Positions 26,563 to 35,229 of a stretch of 64,000 nucleotides of DNA are shown here, piece after piece (position 1 is the stretch's first letter; each line of letters opens with the position of its first letter). The stretch comes from Henriciella aquimarina. GTDB taxonomy: Bacteria; Pseudomonadota; Alphaproteobacteria; Caulobacterales; Hyphomonadaceae. Position numbers and translations under genes: made by a program. The stretch spans positions 1 to 64,000 of the forward strand of contig NZ_NCST01000116.1 in the NCBI RefSeq assembly GCF_002088975.1, in the 5' to 3' direction. A model generated the notes under the pieces. That model saw only the letters and a program-made list of their open reading frames with translations, did not search any database and was not told the origin of the DNA.

Positions 26563-27894
26563 ATGGCTTTCGGCGGATCGTCCAAGGGCAAGGCCTGCAT
26601 TATCGGCGCCGGTTGCTCCGGCTTTACCATGGCTAAGCGCCTGAAGGATTACGGCATCGCCTATGACTGCTTCGAGATGTCGGACGACATTGGCGGCAAC
26701 TGGTACTACCGCAATCCGAACGGGCTCTCATCCTGCTATCAGAGCCTGCACATCGATACGTCGAAATGGCGCCTTGCCTTCGAGGACTTCCCAGTGCCGG
26801 ATGACTGGCCTGATTTTCCCCACCACGCTCAGCTCTTCCAGTACTTCCAGGATTATGTCGATCATTTCGGCCTGCGCGACACGATCACTTTCAACACCAA
26901 GGTGGAGAAAGCTGCCCGGCGCCAGGATGGCGACTGGGATGTAACCCTCTCAAGCGACGAGACACGGACCTATCAATGGCTGTTCATCGCCAATGGCCAT
27001 CACTGGGATGCGCGCGTGCCGGACTATCCCGGCGAGTTCAACGGCTACCAGGTCCATTCCCACCACTATCGCGATCCGTTCGAGCCCTATGACTTCCGCG
27101 GCAAGCGTGTGCTCGTCGTCGGTGCGGGGAATTCGGCGATGGATATTTCGTCCGAGCTTTCCCAGCGCCCGATTGCCGACAAACTGTTCATTTCCATGCG
27201 CCGCGGGGTTTGGGTGCTGCCGAAATACATGAACGGCCAGCCGGCCGACAAATCCGTCCTGCCCGGCTGGATGCCGACCAAGATCGGACGCAAGCTTGCC
27301 CGTGCCGCCATCAAGAAGCGGGTCGGCATGATGGAGGATTATGGCCTGCCCAAGCCCGATCACGAACCGCTGGACGCCCACCCTTCCGTCTCGGGCGAGT
27401 TTCTGACTCGCGTCGGATGCGGCGACATCGCGCCCAAGGGGGCAATGGAAAGGCTCGATGGCGATGGCGTGGTCTTCAAGGACGGCACACGCGAGCAGAT
27501 CGACGCGATTGTCTGGGCGACCGGCTATAATGTCACCTTCCCTTTCCTCGACGAGCCGGAGCTGACGCCCAAGAACAACAAGCTGAAGCTCTTCAAGCGG
27601 ATGGTACGGCCAGGTTTCGAAAACCTGTTCTTCCTGGGCCTTGCCCAGCCATTGCCGACCCTGGTGAACTTCGCCGAGCAGCAGTCAAAGCTCTGCGCCG
27701 CACAGATTGCCGGCGAATACGACTTGCCGGCGCGCGACGAGATGGAAAAGATCATCGAGGAAGACGAGCAGTTCCACCTCGGGCATTTCTATGACGCCCC
27801 GAGACACACCATGCAGGTCGACTTTAACGCTTACGTAAAAGACCTTATGAAAGAGATTGAGCGGGGGCGAAAGCGGGCCAAGGCGCCAGCCTGA
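26563..27894 (+). CDS. Flavin-containing monooxygenase (FMO type)
   Basis: This 443-residue FAD and NADPH enzyme has GAGCSG (residues 15-20) for FAD, the class B fingerprint F159-x-G161-x3-H165-x3-Y169 in FNGYQVHSHHY, and GAGNSA (187-192) for NADPH. The Y rather than W at the end of the fingerprint points to an N- or S-oxidising FMO rather than a classical Baeyer-Villiger enzyme. GGAGG precedes the start. The natural substrate is not known; nearby thioesterases, a TetR regulator and an esterase suggest processing of a hydrophobic compound. Confidence 0.87.
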   Translation: MAFGGSSKGKACIIGAGCSGFTMAKRLKDYGIAYDCFEMSDDIGGNWYYRNPNGLSSCYQSLHIDTSKWRLAFEDFPVPDDWPDFPHHAQLFQYFQDYVDHFGLRDTITFNTKVEKAARRQDGDWDVTLSSDETRTYQWLFIANGHHWDARVPDYPGEFNGYQVHSHHYRDPFEPYDFRGKRVLVVGAGNSAMDISSELSQRPIADKLFISMRRGVWVLPKYMNGQPADKSVLPGWMPTKIGRKLARAAIKKRVGMMEDYGLPKPDHEPLDAHPSVSGEFLTRVGCGDIAPKGAMERLDGDGVVFKDGTREQIDAIVWATGYNVTFPFLDEPELTPKNNKLKLFKRMVRPGFENLFFLGLAQPLPTLVNFAEQQSKLCAAQIAGEYDLPARDEMEKIIEEDEQFHLGHFYDAPRHTMQVDFNAYVKDLMKEIERGRKRAKAPA

Positions 27895-27921
27895 GGCCCA
27901 TAGCCAGCATGGACCTCCCTC

Positions 27922-28605
27922 ATGAGACAGATTGCGCTCATAATGTTTGTTGTTCTGATCTGGGCGACAGGCTGCGCGACATCCCCAAGACAGGCCACGG
28001 TCAAGCCGCCGCCGGCCATCTCGGCGACGGCTTCGGTCTCCGCTGAACAGGGGCCCTTCCAGCCGGACGCCAATCTCTATCTCTGCCCGAATGCGACGAT
28101 TACGAACGCGCTTGCGCATGATAGCCGCAACCGCGTTCTGAATTTCAATCCGGTCGTCCTTGTCGACGGAAAGGTCGTCATCACGCCCGTGCCGGTGAAC
28201 AATGCATGCATGACGTCCGGGTTCGGACACCGCTCGGGTCGCGATCATAACGGCCTCGACCTCAAATCCTCGCCGCCCGGCACGATTTATTCAGCCGCCC
28301 CGGGCATTATCCGGGAAGCCAAATATTCCAGCGGCTTTGGCAATTATGTCGTCATCGACCACGGTCAGGGCGTTTTCACCCGTTATGGCCACATGGCGCA
28401 TCTGGCGCGTGGCGTCCAATCCGGCCAGAAAATCGGTTTCGGCCAGCCACTCGGCGTGATGGGCCAGACCGGCAATGCGACCGGCATCCATGTCCACTTC
28501 GAAATCCTGACCGGCAACTACAACACGCCCAAAAGATCGTTCGGCCTGACGCCCCGCAATCCGCTTTCCTTCCCGCCCTATACCGGCCAGGCTTCCGGCA
28601 GCTAG
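27922..28605 (+). CDS. M23-family peptidase, lipoprotein
   Basis: The 227-residue protein begins with a lipoprotein signal (ALIMFVVLIWATGCATSP, cysteine about residue 18) and contains a LytM domain: the zinc ligands are in RSGRDHNGLDLKSSPPGT (H and D) and TGIHVHFEIL (HxH). The metal site looks complete, so it may cut peptidoglycan cross-bridges rather than act only as a scaffold. It is placed 27 bases after the monooxygenase gene. Confidence 0.87.
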   Translation: MRQIALIMFVVLIWATGCATSPRQATVKPPPAISATASVSAEQGPFQPDANLYLCPNATITNALAHDSRNRVLNFNPVVLVDGKVVITPVPVNNACMTSGFGHRSGRDHNGLDLKSSPPGTIYSAAPGIIREAKYSSGFGNYVVIDHGQGVFTRYGHMAHLARGVQSGQKIGFGQPLGVMGQTGNATGIHVHFEILTGNYNTPKRSFGLTPRNPLSFPPYTGQASGS

Positions 28606-28667
28606 AGATCGGCACCCAGACCAGTCCGCCGGCGGATGGACCTGCAGCGCGACTCAGCTAGTAAAGT

Positions 28668-28680
28668 TGACGGAGCGTCA
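28668..28680. promoter_or_regulatory. Small palindrome upstream of the second TetR gene
   Basis: TGACGGAGCGTCA is a 5-3-5 palindrome that includes a TTGACG -35-like box, 40 bases before the ATG at 28721. It may be an operator; no convincing -10 box follows. Confidence 0.3.
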
Positions 28681-28720
28681 TTAGTCTGATTGCTGAAGCG
28701 ATCAAAGCGGAAGGCAGGGT

Positions 28721-29350
28721 ATGAATTCAATCGCCAAACCCGTCGCAGCCAGCGGCAAACGGGCAAAGACAAAAGCGGCAAACCGGCAGGCGATCCTGGC
28801 GGCTGCGCGTCAGGTCTTTGCGCGGATCGGCTTCGATGCAACGACCGTCCGCGACATCATCCGCGAGACAGACCTCGCCTCAGGCACGTTCTACAACTAC
28901 TTCAAGTCCAAGGAAGAAGTCTTCGAGGCCATCGCCGGGGAGAGCGCCAAGCGCTTCCGGCCCAAACTGCAGACTGTGCGAGAGGAAGCCAGCTCTTTCG
29001 AGGAGTATATCCGCGCCGCCTATGCCGCCTATTTCACCTTTCTCAAGGCCGAGAATGAAGAAGCGATCAGCAATGGCGCCCCGCATATGGCCCTTATCGG
29101 CGTACGGGTCGACACCCCCGAGATGCACGCCATCTTCGACGAGATCCGGACCGACCTTGAGGAGGTTGCCAAATCCGCCAATATCTCGCTCGGCGACTCC
29201 GAATACCTCACTGCCTCTGCGATAGGGATTGCACGTGAGCTCGGGGACCATATGCTGCAGCGTCGCCCGGTCGATCTTGAGGGGGCGACGCGGTTTGCCA
29301 CCACGCTCCTGCTTGAGGGTGTGAAGGCAATCGCGGCCAGACCGAACTAA
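28721..29350 (+). CDS. TetR-family transcriptional regulator
   Basis: The 209-residue product has a clear TetR DNA-binding domain (residues 22-68: AILAAARQVFARIGFDATTV, then TDLASGTFYNYFKSKEEVFE). An N-terminal basic tail (KPVAASGKRAKTKAANRQ) precedes it. It is 31 bases upstream of the esterase gene on the same strand, and control of that esterase is a reasonable guess. The ligand domain has no recognised specificity. Confidence 0.87.
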   Translation: MNSIAKPVAASGKRAKTKAANRQAILAAARQVFARIGFDATTVRDIIRETDLASGTFYNYFKSKEEVFEAIAGESAKRFRPKLQTVREEASSFEEYIRAAYAAYFTFLKAENEEAISNGAPHMALIGVRVDTPEMHAIFDEIRTDLEEVAKSANISLGDSEYLTASAIGIARELGDHMLQRRPVDLEGATRFATTLLLEGVKAIAARPN

Positions 29351-29381
29351 AACAGAGCGTACCGACAAGAGGGAGTGTCCG

Positions 29382-30434
29382 ATGAGCCTGCAAGTGACAA
29401 TCGCCAAGCTCTTGCTGAAGCTGCCCGGCAATCTTCTCTACAAACTCGGCGGGGGCAAACCTGTCGAGATCAATGGCCGGGTCATGGACCCGCAATTCCA
29501 GTTCATCGCGCATGGGGCCAAGAACCAGCCGCCCATGTCCTCGATGCCCGCTGCCGATGCACGCGCGGCCTCCGCCATGGGGCTGGAGATGTTTGCCGAC
29601 GAGCCGGTCTCCGGCGTTGAATGGCGCAATCAGGACATCCCCTCCGACGGCAAGCACAGCATCCCGGTCCGCATCTACCAGCCCAACAATCAGGACCCGA
29701 AGGCACCGGTCATGGTGTACTATCACTTCGGTGGCGGCGTGATCGGCGATCTCGAAACCTGCCATGTCTTCTGCACCATTCTCGCGAAACGGGTGCGCTG
29801 CCCGATTGTCTCGGTCGATTATCGCCTGGCGCCGGAGCACAAATTCCCGGCCGGCCTCAATGACTGTATCGATGCCTATGAATGGGCACTGCGAAATGCA
29901 GCCTCACTTGGCGCGCCTGCCGGTGTCGCGACCATGGGCGGCGACTCCATGGGGGGCAATTTCACCGCCATTGTTACGCAGGAGATGATGCGCGAGCGCA
30001 AACCGAAGCCGCTCCTGCAACTGCTCATCTATCCGGCGACCGAGCTGGAAAACGAGTTTCCGTCCTATACGGCCTTCGGCGAAACCTACCCGCTGTCGGC
30101 AGACACGATGCGCTGGTTCATGGAGCAGTACCTACCCGAAGGCCAGGACCGGTCGGACGTCCGCCTCTCACCGGCCCGCGAAACACGGCTGGAAGACCTT
30201 CCGCCCGCCATCATTGTGACAGCCGGTTTCGACCCGCTTGTCGATGACGGCGCCGCCTATGCCGAACTGCTTCGCCGTTCGGGCGTCGATGTGACCTATA
30301 AGTGTTATGACGGTCTCGCCCATGGCTTCACCGCCTTTACCGGCGTGGTGAAAGAAGCGCGCAAGGCGTGTGAAGAGATCGCCGGCATGGTCGCCGACGC
30401 CTATGCCGATTTCGAGATCGAAGACGACGACTAG
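29382..30434 (+). CDS. Alpha/beta hydrolase, hormone-sensitive-lipase family
   Basis: This 350-residue esterase has the HSL oxyanion motif in YYHFGGGVIGD (H115 with a one-residue spacing variant), the nucleophile in GGDSMGG (S189), and the later acid and histidine in FDPLVDDGA and GLAHGFTAF. Such enzymes split short acyl esters in the cytoplasm. A GGGAG ribosome site precedes the start. It follows a TetR gene and probably shares its transcript. Confidence 0.87.
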   Translation: MSLQVTIAKLLLKLPGNLLYKLGGGKPVEINGRVMDPQFQFIAHGAKNQPPMSSMPAADARAASAMGLEMFADEPVSGVEWRNQDIPSDGKHSIPVRIYQPNNQDPKAPVMVYYHFGGGVIGDLETCHVFCTILAKRVRCPIVSVDYRLAPEHKFPAGLNDCIDAYEWALRNAASLGAPAGVATMGGDSMGGNFTAIVTQEMMRERKPKPLLQLLIYPATELENEFPSYTAFGETYPLSADTMRWFMEQYLPEGQDRSDVRLSPARETRLEDLPPAIIVTAGFDPLVDDGAAYAELLRRSGVDVTYKCYDGLAHGFTAFTGVVKEARKACEEIAGMVADAYADFEIEDDD

Positions 30435-30437
30435 ACT

Positions 30438-30968
30438 CTAATATTGGCCGAGGCGGGCGCGAAGGTTGCCGGCCGTCTCCGAGGCGTCGTAGACATTCGG
30501 ATTGCCGCGCGGCTGCGGCCCGTAGCCGAGCATGATTTCCATCGACTGATCATAGGCCAGTACGTCTTCGCGCACCGTATCGGTGCCGCCATAGCGGGTC
30601 ACCGGTTGGGCGCGCGTCGTACAGCCGAGCAGCCCGCAATCACGCTGCAGCTCGTAATCAGTCTCGAAACCGCGATTCTCAAACCGTGTGCGTGTATCCC
30701 TGTCTGTGGTCGTCGCATTGGCCACGACCTCAAACCAGTCTGCGTCCTGCTCAAGAGTCAGGTCCGCAGCGCGAAGAAGAGCGAGGTCACGAACCTCATT
30801 GGCCGTCTGAGTTTCGTCGCCAGTATAAGAGACGCGCCAGCGATTGTTTTCGATACGATAGGCATCGAATCCCTGCTCGCCCGGAGCAGAGGCCTGACGA
30901 TAGGCAGGAGATGTTGCGCAGGCGGCTATTAGCAGGGCACCGGCGAACAGGCAGAAAATGGGGCGCAT
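30438..30968 (-). CDS. CC0125/CC1285-family lipoprotein
   Basis: The 176-residue protein has a lipoprotein signal (FAGALLIAACATSP, cysteine about residue 18) and the pattern RWRVSYTGDETQTANEVRDL and LLRAADLTLEQ of the CC0125/CC1285 family first named in Caulobacter. It likely sits in the outer membrane or periplasm. The function is unknown. An internal cysteine pair (DCGLLGC) is present in the mature part. Confidence 0.75.
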   Translation of the reverse strand: MRPIFCLFAGALLIAACATSPAYRQASAPGEQGFDAYRIENNRWRVSYTGDETQTANEVRDLALLRAADLTLEQDADWFEVVANATTTDRDTRTRFENRGFETDYELQRDCGLLGCTTRAQPVTRYGGTDTVREDVLAYDQSMEIMLGYGPQPRGNPNVYDASETAGNLRARLGQY

Positions 30969-31125
30969 GGGAAGCTCTTCATAAAAAGGTGCAAGCGGAT
31001 GATTGCGGCATAAACGCGCAGAAAATCATCCGGTTGCGTCATCCGGCACTTTCCTTTGGCCCATACGCTCGACAGGAGAGGCCTCTTCCTCCTAACGTGC
31101 AGGCCAGCGTCAGGGGAGAAATCGA

Positions 31126-33591
31126 ATGCGTCTTGCGATCTTGGGCTGTGCCTTGTTCATGCTGACCGCTTGCCAGGCAAACGGCCAACCGGCCCCGGCA
31201 GCACCAGCTCCGCCTTCTCCGGAAACCGCAGCGTATGATCCAGACTCTCCCGACATGGAGACACGCAATGGCTTCATAAAGCTCGACGTCGATACGGCCG
31301 GAAACAAGATCTTCGCTCACCTGCCACCGGCCGGGGACGACGGTGTCTCGCTGCGCCTCATCCATGCCGTGCGGCTTACTGCCGGACTCGGCTCCAACCC
31401 TGTCGGCCTCGACCGCGGCTGGGGCGAGAGCGGGGAGATCATGGTCTTCCGCCGTATGGGCGACAAGGTGATCCTTGAGGTCGAAAACCAGACCTATCGC
31501 GCCGACGATGGCTCTCCGCTGGAAGCGCGCGCCGTGCGCGAGAGCTTCGCCTCTTCTTTCGTTGCAAGCGCCGAGATCGTCTCCGAGGACAGCGAGGGCC
31601 TGGTTATCGACCTGACCGACTACCTCACTGGCGACTCGCTCAACCTCGTCCAGCATCTCAAGGATTCCGAGCAGGGCACGTTCACGCTTGCCGAAGACCG
31701 CACCCTGGTGGACACAAACAATGTCTTCACCTTCCCGGACAACACGGAAATTGATGTCTTCCTGACGCTCAGCAGCGACGATCCGGGCGCGGAGGTTTCC
31801 ACCACGGCGGCCAATGGCCGGGATGTCACCCTCATCCAGCACCACTCCTTTGTGCGCTTGCCCGAAGACGGCTACACGCCGCTGCCTTCGGACCCCCGCG
31901 TCGGTGTGATCGAGAAAACGCATTTCGACTACAGTGCCAATCTCGACGAGCCGATCGAGCGCCGGCTGGCGCGGCGTTATCGGCTGACGAAAGATGGGAC
32001 CGGCCAGGTGGCCGACCCAATCGTCTTCTATGTCGATAGCGGGGCCCCGGAGCCGATCAAATCGGCCCTGATCGAGGGTGCCAGCTGGTGGGCGGACGCT
32101 TTCAACGCGGCCGGATACCCGAATGGCTACCGCGTCGAGGAACTTCCCGAAGGCGCACATCCGCTCGATATCCGCTACAATGTCATTCAATGGGTCCACC
32201 GCCAGACACGCGGCTGGTCGTATGGCGGCGGTATCTCCGACCCGCGCACCGGCGAGATGCTTAAAGGCCATGTCATCCTCGGCTCGCTTCGCGTGCGCCA
32301 AGACCGGATGATCTTCGAAGGTCTCGCCGGCACGTCCAAGACAGGCACAGGCGCCGCAGATGACCCTGTGGAACTGGCCCTCGCCCGCATCCGCCAACTG
32401 TCCGCGCACGAGACCGGTCACGCGCTTGGCTTTGCGCACAATTTCGCTGCCAGCACTTATGGCAAGGCCTCTGTCATGGACTATCCAGCGCCGGACATCC
32501 GGGTGACGGATGGTGCCCTGGACTTCAGCCATGCCTATGACACCGGCGTCGGAAGCTGGGACACATTCGCGGCAACCTGGCTCTATGGCGACCTCACAGA
32601 GGGTGAACGCGACGATCTTGTGCAGGACGCGCTGGCACGCGGGCTTGTCTATGTCGCCGACCCGGATGCCCGCTCACCGGGCACCGGCCATCCACTCGGC
32701 AATATCTGGGACAATGGCCCCGATCCGGTGGCCACCCTGAACGAGACCATGGCCGTGCGCCGCATCGCGCTGGACGATTTCGGTCGGGACCGGGTGAAAC
32801 CCGGTGAACCGATTGCCGATCTCAACAAGGTGATCGTGCCGATCTATCTCTATCATCGCTACCAGACGGCGGCCGCAGCCAAGCTGGTTGGCGGCATGGC
32901 CTTCAACTATTCGCTGCGCGGCGATGGCCAACCGGCCGCCGAGATCGTCGCACCCGAAAGACAGCGCACCGCCCTGGACGCCGTGCTGAAAACGATCGAA
33001 CCGGCGACCCTCGATCTCGATGACGATGTCCTGGCGCTCCTGACGCCCGGCATCGACAGCTATGTGCTGGCTGACAATAATCGCGAGCTTTTCGACCGGG
33101 CTGCCTATCCCGCCTTTGACACCGTTTCGGCGGCGGGCACGGCGGCCGATATGACCCTCGACATCCTCCTTGACCCGAGGCGTATCGCCCGGCTGATCGA
33201 ATTTCACCGGCGCGATGATAACCAGCTCGGCGCGGAGGAGATGTTCACCACCATCCGCGAGACGGTCATGGCCAAAGCCTCCTCCGGCCGCACACAAGCC
33301 ATCGCCGAGGCTGTGAGGACCCAATACGCCTTTGGCCTGATGGATCTGGCGCAAGCCGACACGACATCGGCGGTGAAGGCGGCGGCGACTATTGCGCTGA
33401 GCGACCTTGCCGAGGCGCTGACGGCTGACGGCAGTGCGCAAGCCGGGTGGCTCACCGACAAGATTGAGGCGTTTGAAACCCGTCCGGCAGAACCAGCCAC
33501 CCCAACGGCGCCGGCCAAGGCCCTCCCGCCAGGCGGGCCGATCGGCATGGCGCCCTACGAGACCTGCTGGCACTGCGGAGAGCTGGATTAA
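31126..33591 (+). CDS. Zinc-dependent metalloprotease lipoprotein
   Basis: The 821-residue protein has a lipoprotein signal (LGCALFMLTACQ) and belongs to the large zinc metalloproteases with a DUF5117-like N-terminal region and a DUF4953-like catalytic part. The zinc motif HETGHALGFAHN starts at H428 and matches HExxHxxGxxH. The mature protein probably acts at the outer membrane on peptides. The C-terminus ends ETCWHCGELD, a CxxC pair whose role is not known. GGGGAG precedes the ATG. It opens the peptide-related island. Confidence 0.85.
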   Translation: MRLAILGCALFMLTACQANGQPAPAAPAPPSPETAAYDPDSPDMETRNGFIKLDVDTAGNKIFAHLPPAGDDGVSLRLIHAVRLTAGLGSNPVGLDRGWGESGEIMVFRRMGDKVILEVENQTYRADDGSPLEARAVRESFASSFVASAEIVSEDSEGLVIDLTDYLTGDSLNLVQHLKDSEQGTFTLAEDRTLVDTNNVFTFPDNTEIDVFLTLSSDDPGAEVSTTAANGRDVTLIQHHSFVRLPEDGYTPLPSDPRVGVIEKTHFDYSANLDEPIERRLARRYRLTKDGTGQVADPIVFYVDSGAPEPIKSALIEGASWWADAFNAAGYPNGYRVEELPEGAHPLDIRYNVIQWVHRQTRGWSYGGGISDPRTGEMLKGHVILGSLRVRQDRMIFEGLAGTSKTGTGAADDPVELALARIRQLSAHETGHALGFAHNFAASTYGKASVMDYPAPDIRVTDGALDFSHAYDTGVGSWDTFAATWLYGDLTEGERDDLVQDALARGLVYVADPDARSPGTGHPLGNIWDNGPDPVATLNETMAVRRIALDDFGRDRVKPGEPIADLNKVIVPIYLYHRYQTAAAAKLVGGMAFNYSLRGDGQPAAEIVAPERQRTALDAVLKTIEPATLDLDDDVLALLTPGIDSYVLADNNRELFDRAAYPAFDTVSAAGTAADMTLDILLDPRRIARLIEFHRRDDNQLGAEEMFTTIRETVMAKASSGRTQAIAEAVRTQYAFGLMDLAQADTTSAVKAAATIALSDLAEALTADGSAQAGWLTDKIEAFETRPAEPATPTAPAKALPPGGPIGMAPYETCWHCGELD

Positions 33592-33617
33592 GCCGTAAGG
33601 GGCTCTCCGCCTCGGCC

Positions 33618-35165
33618 TCAGTGCGCCCGGCGAACAGGCCGGCCGGGCATAACACCGGTGTCCAGAACGCCCTTCGAGATGAGAGGCGTGCCGCCAACAA
33701 TCACGAAACTGAAGCCTTCAGAGGTCTGCGCCGGACGGGCAAAGGTGGCGCGGTCGCTGACGGTCTCGGGGTCGAAGACAACAATGTCTGCATCCGCGCC
33801 CTCCTGGAGCCGGCCTTTGCGCTTCATCTGAGGCACTGACTCTCCCAGGATCTGCGCCGGGATCAGGCTTGTCTTTGCGAGGGCATCGACAAGACTCAAG
33901 GCTTCTTTTTCGCGGACATAGACGCGCAGGAATTTCGAGAAGGTCCCGGCACTGCGCGGGTGAGACTCCGCATCCTCAGGCAGCGGCCAGACATTGCCCG
34001 TGATCCGCTCTCCGTCGAGCGCCCAGTCTCCTCCATCGGACGCAATGGCACCGCCCGGATAGAGAACCGACTGCGCCAGAATCTCGGCATCCGCCTCATT
34101 TGTATCCGGGTGGATGAAGTGCACGACGATATCGGTGCCGGGCGCCTCGGCCTGGAGCCGGTCGAACTCTTCGTCCGACAAGGGGTCACCATCGCGCGTG
34201 AAATCAGATTTCTCGATACCGCCCATGCGAGCCTGCCAGTCCTCACCCTGGAACATTGCTGCCCCGATCGACGTGGCGCCGGCCCCGTAAGGATAGGCTT
34301 CGACCGTTATCGGGACACCGCGCGCCTGGGCGCCTTCAATCATCTGCCGGATCGTCGGGATATCGCGCTGGGCTATACTGTTGAGGTGGCAGACATGCAT
34401 GTGCGCACCGGTTGCCGCTGACACGGCCACCATTTCCTCAAACCCTTCAAAGGAACTGTCAGGCTCGACGTTGGAGAGAAAACGGGCATGGGTGAAGGTC
34501 GGCACGTCGTTCTCTGCGGCCAGCTGGTGGAGCTCGTAATATTCCCGCCGGCCGGACTCCGGCGCATAACCGAGCAGGACGCCAATACCGAGGGCACCTT
34601 CATCGAGCCCCTGCTGCACCATGTTCATAATGGCCGCACGCTGCGTCTGGCTTGCCAGGTCGTATTGCCATGAAGGCTCGCCCATAAAGTCCGCGAACCA
34701 TTCCATGTCTGTCGACGGGGCCGTGTCGGTAAACTCTGCAATACGCGCATAGGCCCAGCTGACAGAGGCGCCGTAATTGATCGCCCGCCCCTCTTCGGCG
34801 GCTTTTTCGTAGAAGCCTGCGACGGGCAGGACACCCGCTTCCAGCTCGAGGGCCGTCGTGACCCCGTCAAAGGCCTGCATCCGGCCCGCCGGAATGGACA
34901 TGCCATGCGCGTGGAGGTCGATAAAACCGGGCGCAACAACAAGACCCTCAGCGTCGATCACCTGCGCACCCTCGAGTGCATCTTCTGTCACAGCGACGAT
35001 CCGGCCATCCTCGACACCAATATTGCGGACCGCGTCCAGCCCGGTCTCCGGATCGATGGCCCGGCCGTTCAGGATCACCAGATCATAGCTCCCTTCCTGC
35101 GCCACCGCCGGTGTGAACGACAGGACAAGGCCCAGGATGAGCCCTACCGCGTTAAGTCCTCTCAT
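33618..35165 (-). CDS. Exported D-aminoacylase-like amidohydrolase
   Basis: The 515-residue protein has a signal peptide (about 1-22) and an amidohydrolase-superfamily fold of the N-acyl-D-amino-acid deacylase/dihydroorotase-like group. It starts with YDLVILNGRAIDPETGLDAV, has the metal pair in FIDLHAHGMS (H85, H87), THARF and HVCHLNS segments for further ligands, and ends with a typical GVMPGRPVRRA. Family members free D-amino acids from N-acyl derivatives. Export to the periplasm is unusual for cytosolic relatives and suits scavenging. It is 64 bases downstream of the serine hydrolase gene on the same strand. Dipeptidase-type activity is an alternative. Confidence 0.8.
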   Translation of the reverse strand: MRGLNAVGLILGLVLSFTPAVAQEGSYDLVILNGRAIDPETGLDAVRNIGVEDGRIVAVTEDALEGAQVIDAEGLVVAPGFIDLHAHGMSIPAGRMQAFDGVTTALELEAGVLPVAGFYEKAAEEGRAINYGASVSWAYARIAEFTDTAPSTDMEWFADFMGEPSWQYDLASQTQRAAIMNMVQQGLDEGALGIGVLLGYAPESGRREYYELHQLAAENDVPTFTHARFLSNVEPDSSFEGFEEMVAVSAATGAHMHVCHLNSIAQRDIPTIRQMIEGAQARGVPITVEAYPYGAGATSIGAAMFQGEDWQARMGGIEKSDFTRDGDPLSDEEFDRLQAEAPGTDIVVHFIHPDTNEADAEILAQSVLYPGGAIASDGGDWALDGERITGNVWPLPEDAESHPRSAGTFSKFLRVYVREKEALSLVDALAKTSLIPAQILGESVPQMKRKGRLQEGADADIVVFDPETVSDRATFARPAQTSEGFSFVIVGGTPLISKGVLDTGVMPGRPVRRAH

Positions 35166-35229
35166 GATCTATCCTCCATGCGTGTTACCGCCCCGGACCG
35201 GGGCTGGAGCGCGCGGCCCCGCTTTCCGA

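Noticed and set aside
31039..32532. Long frame antisense to the metalloprotease
   Set aside because: It has no recognisable motif, and the plus-strand gene has a signal peptide, zinc motif and ribosome site.
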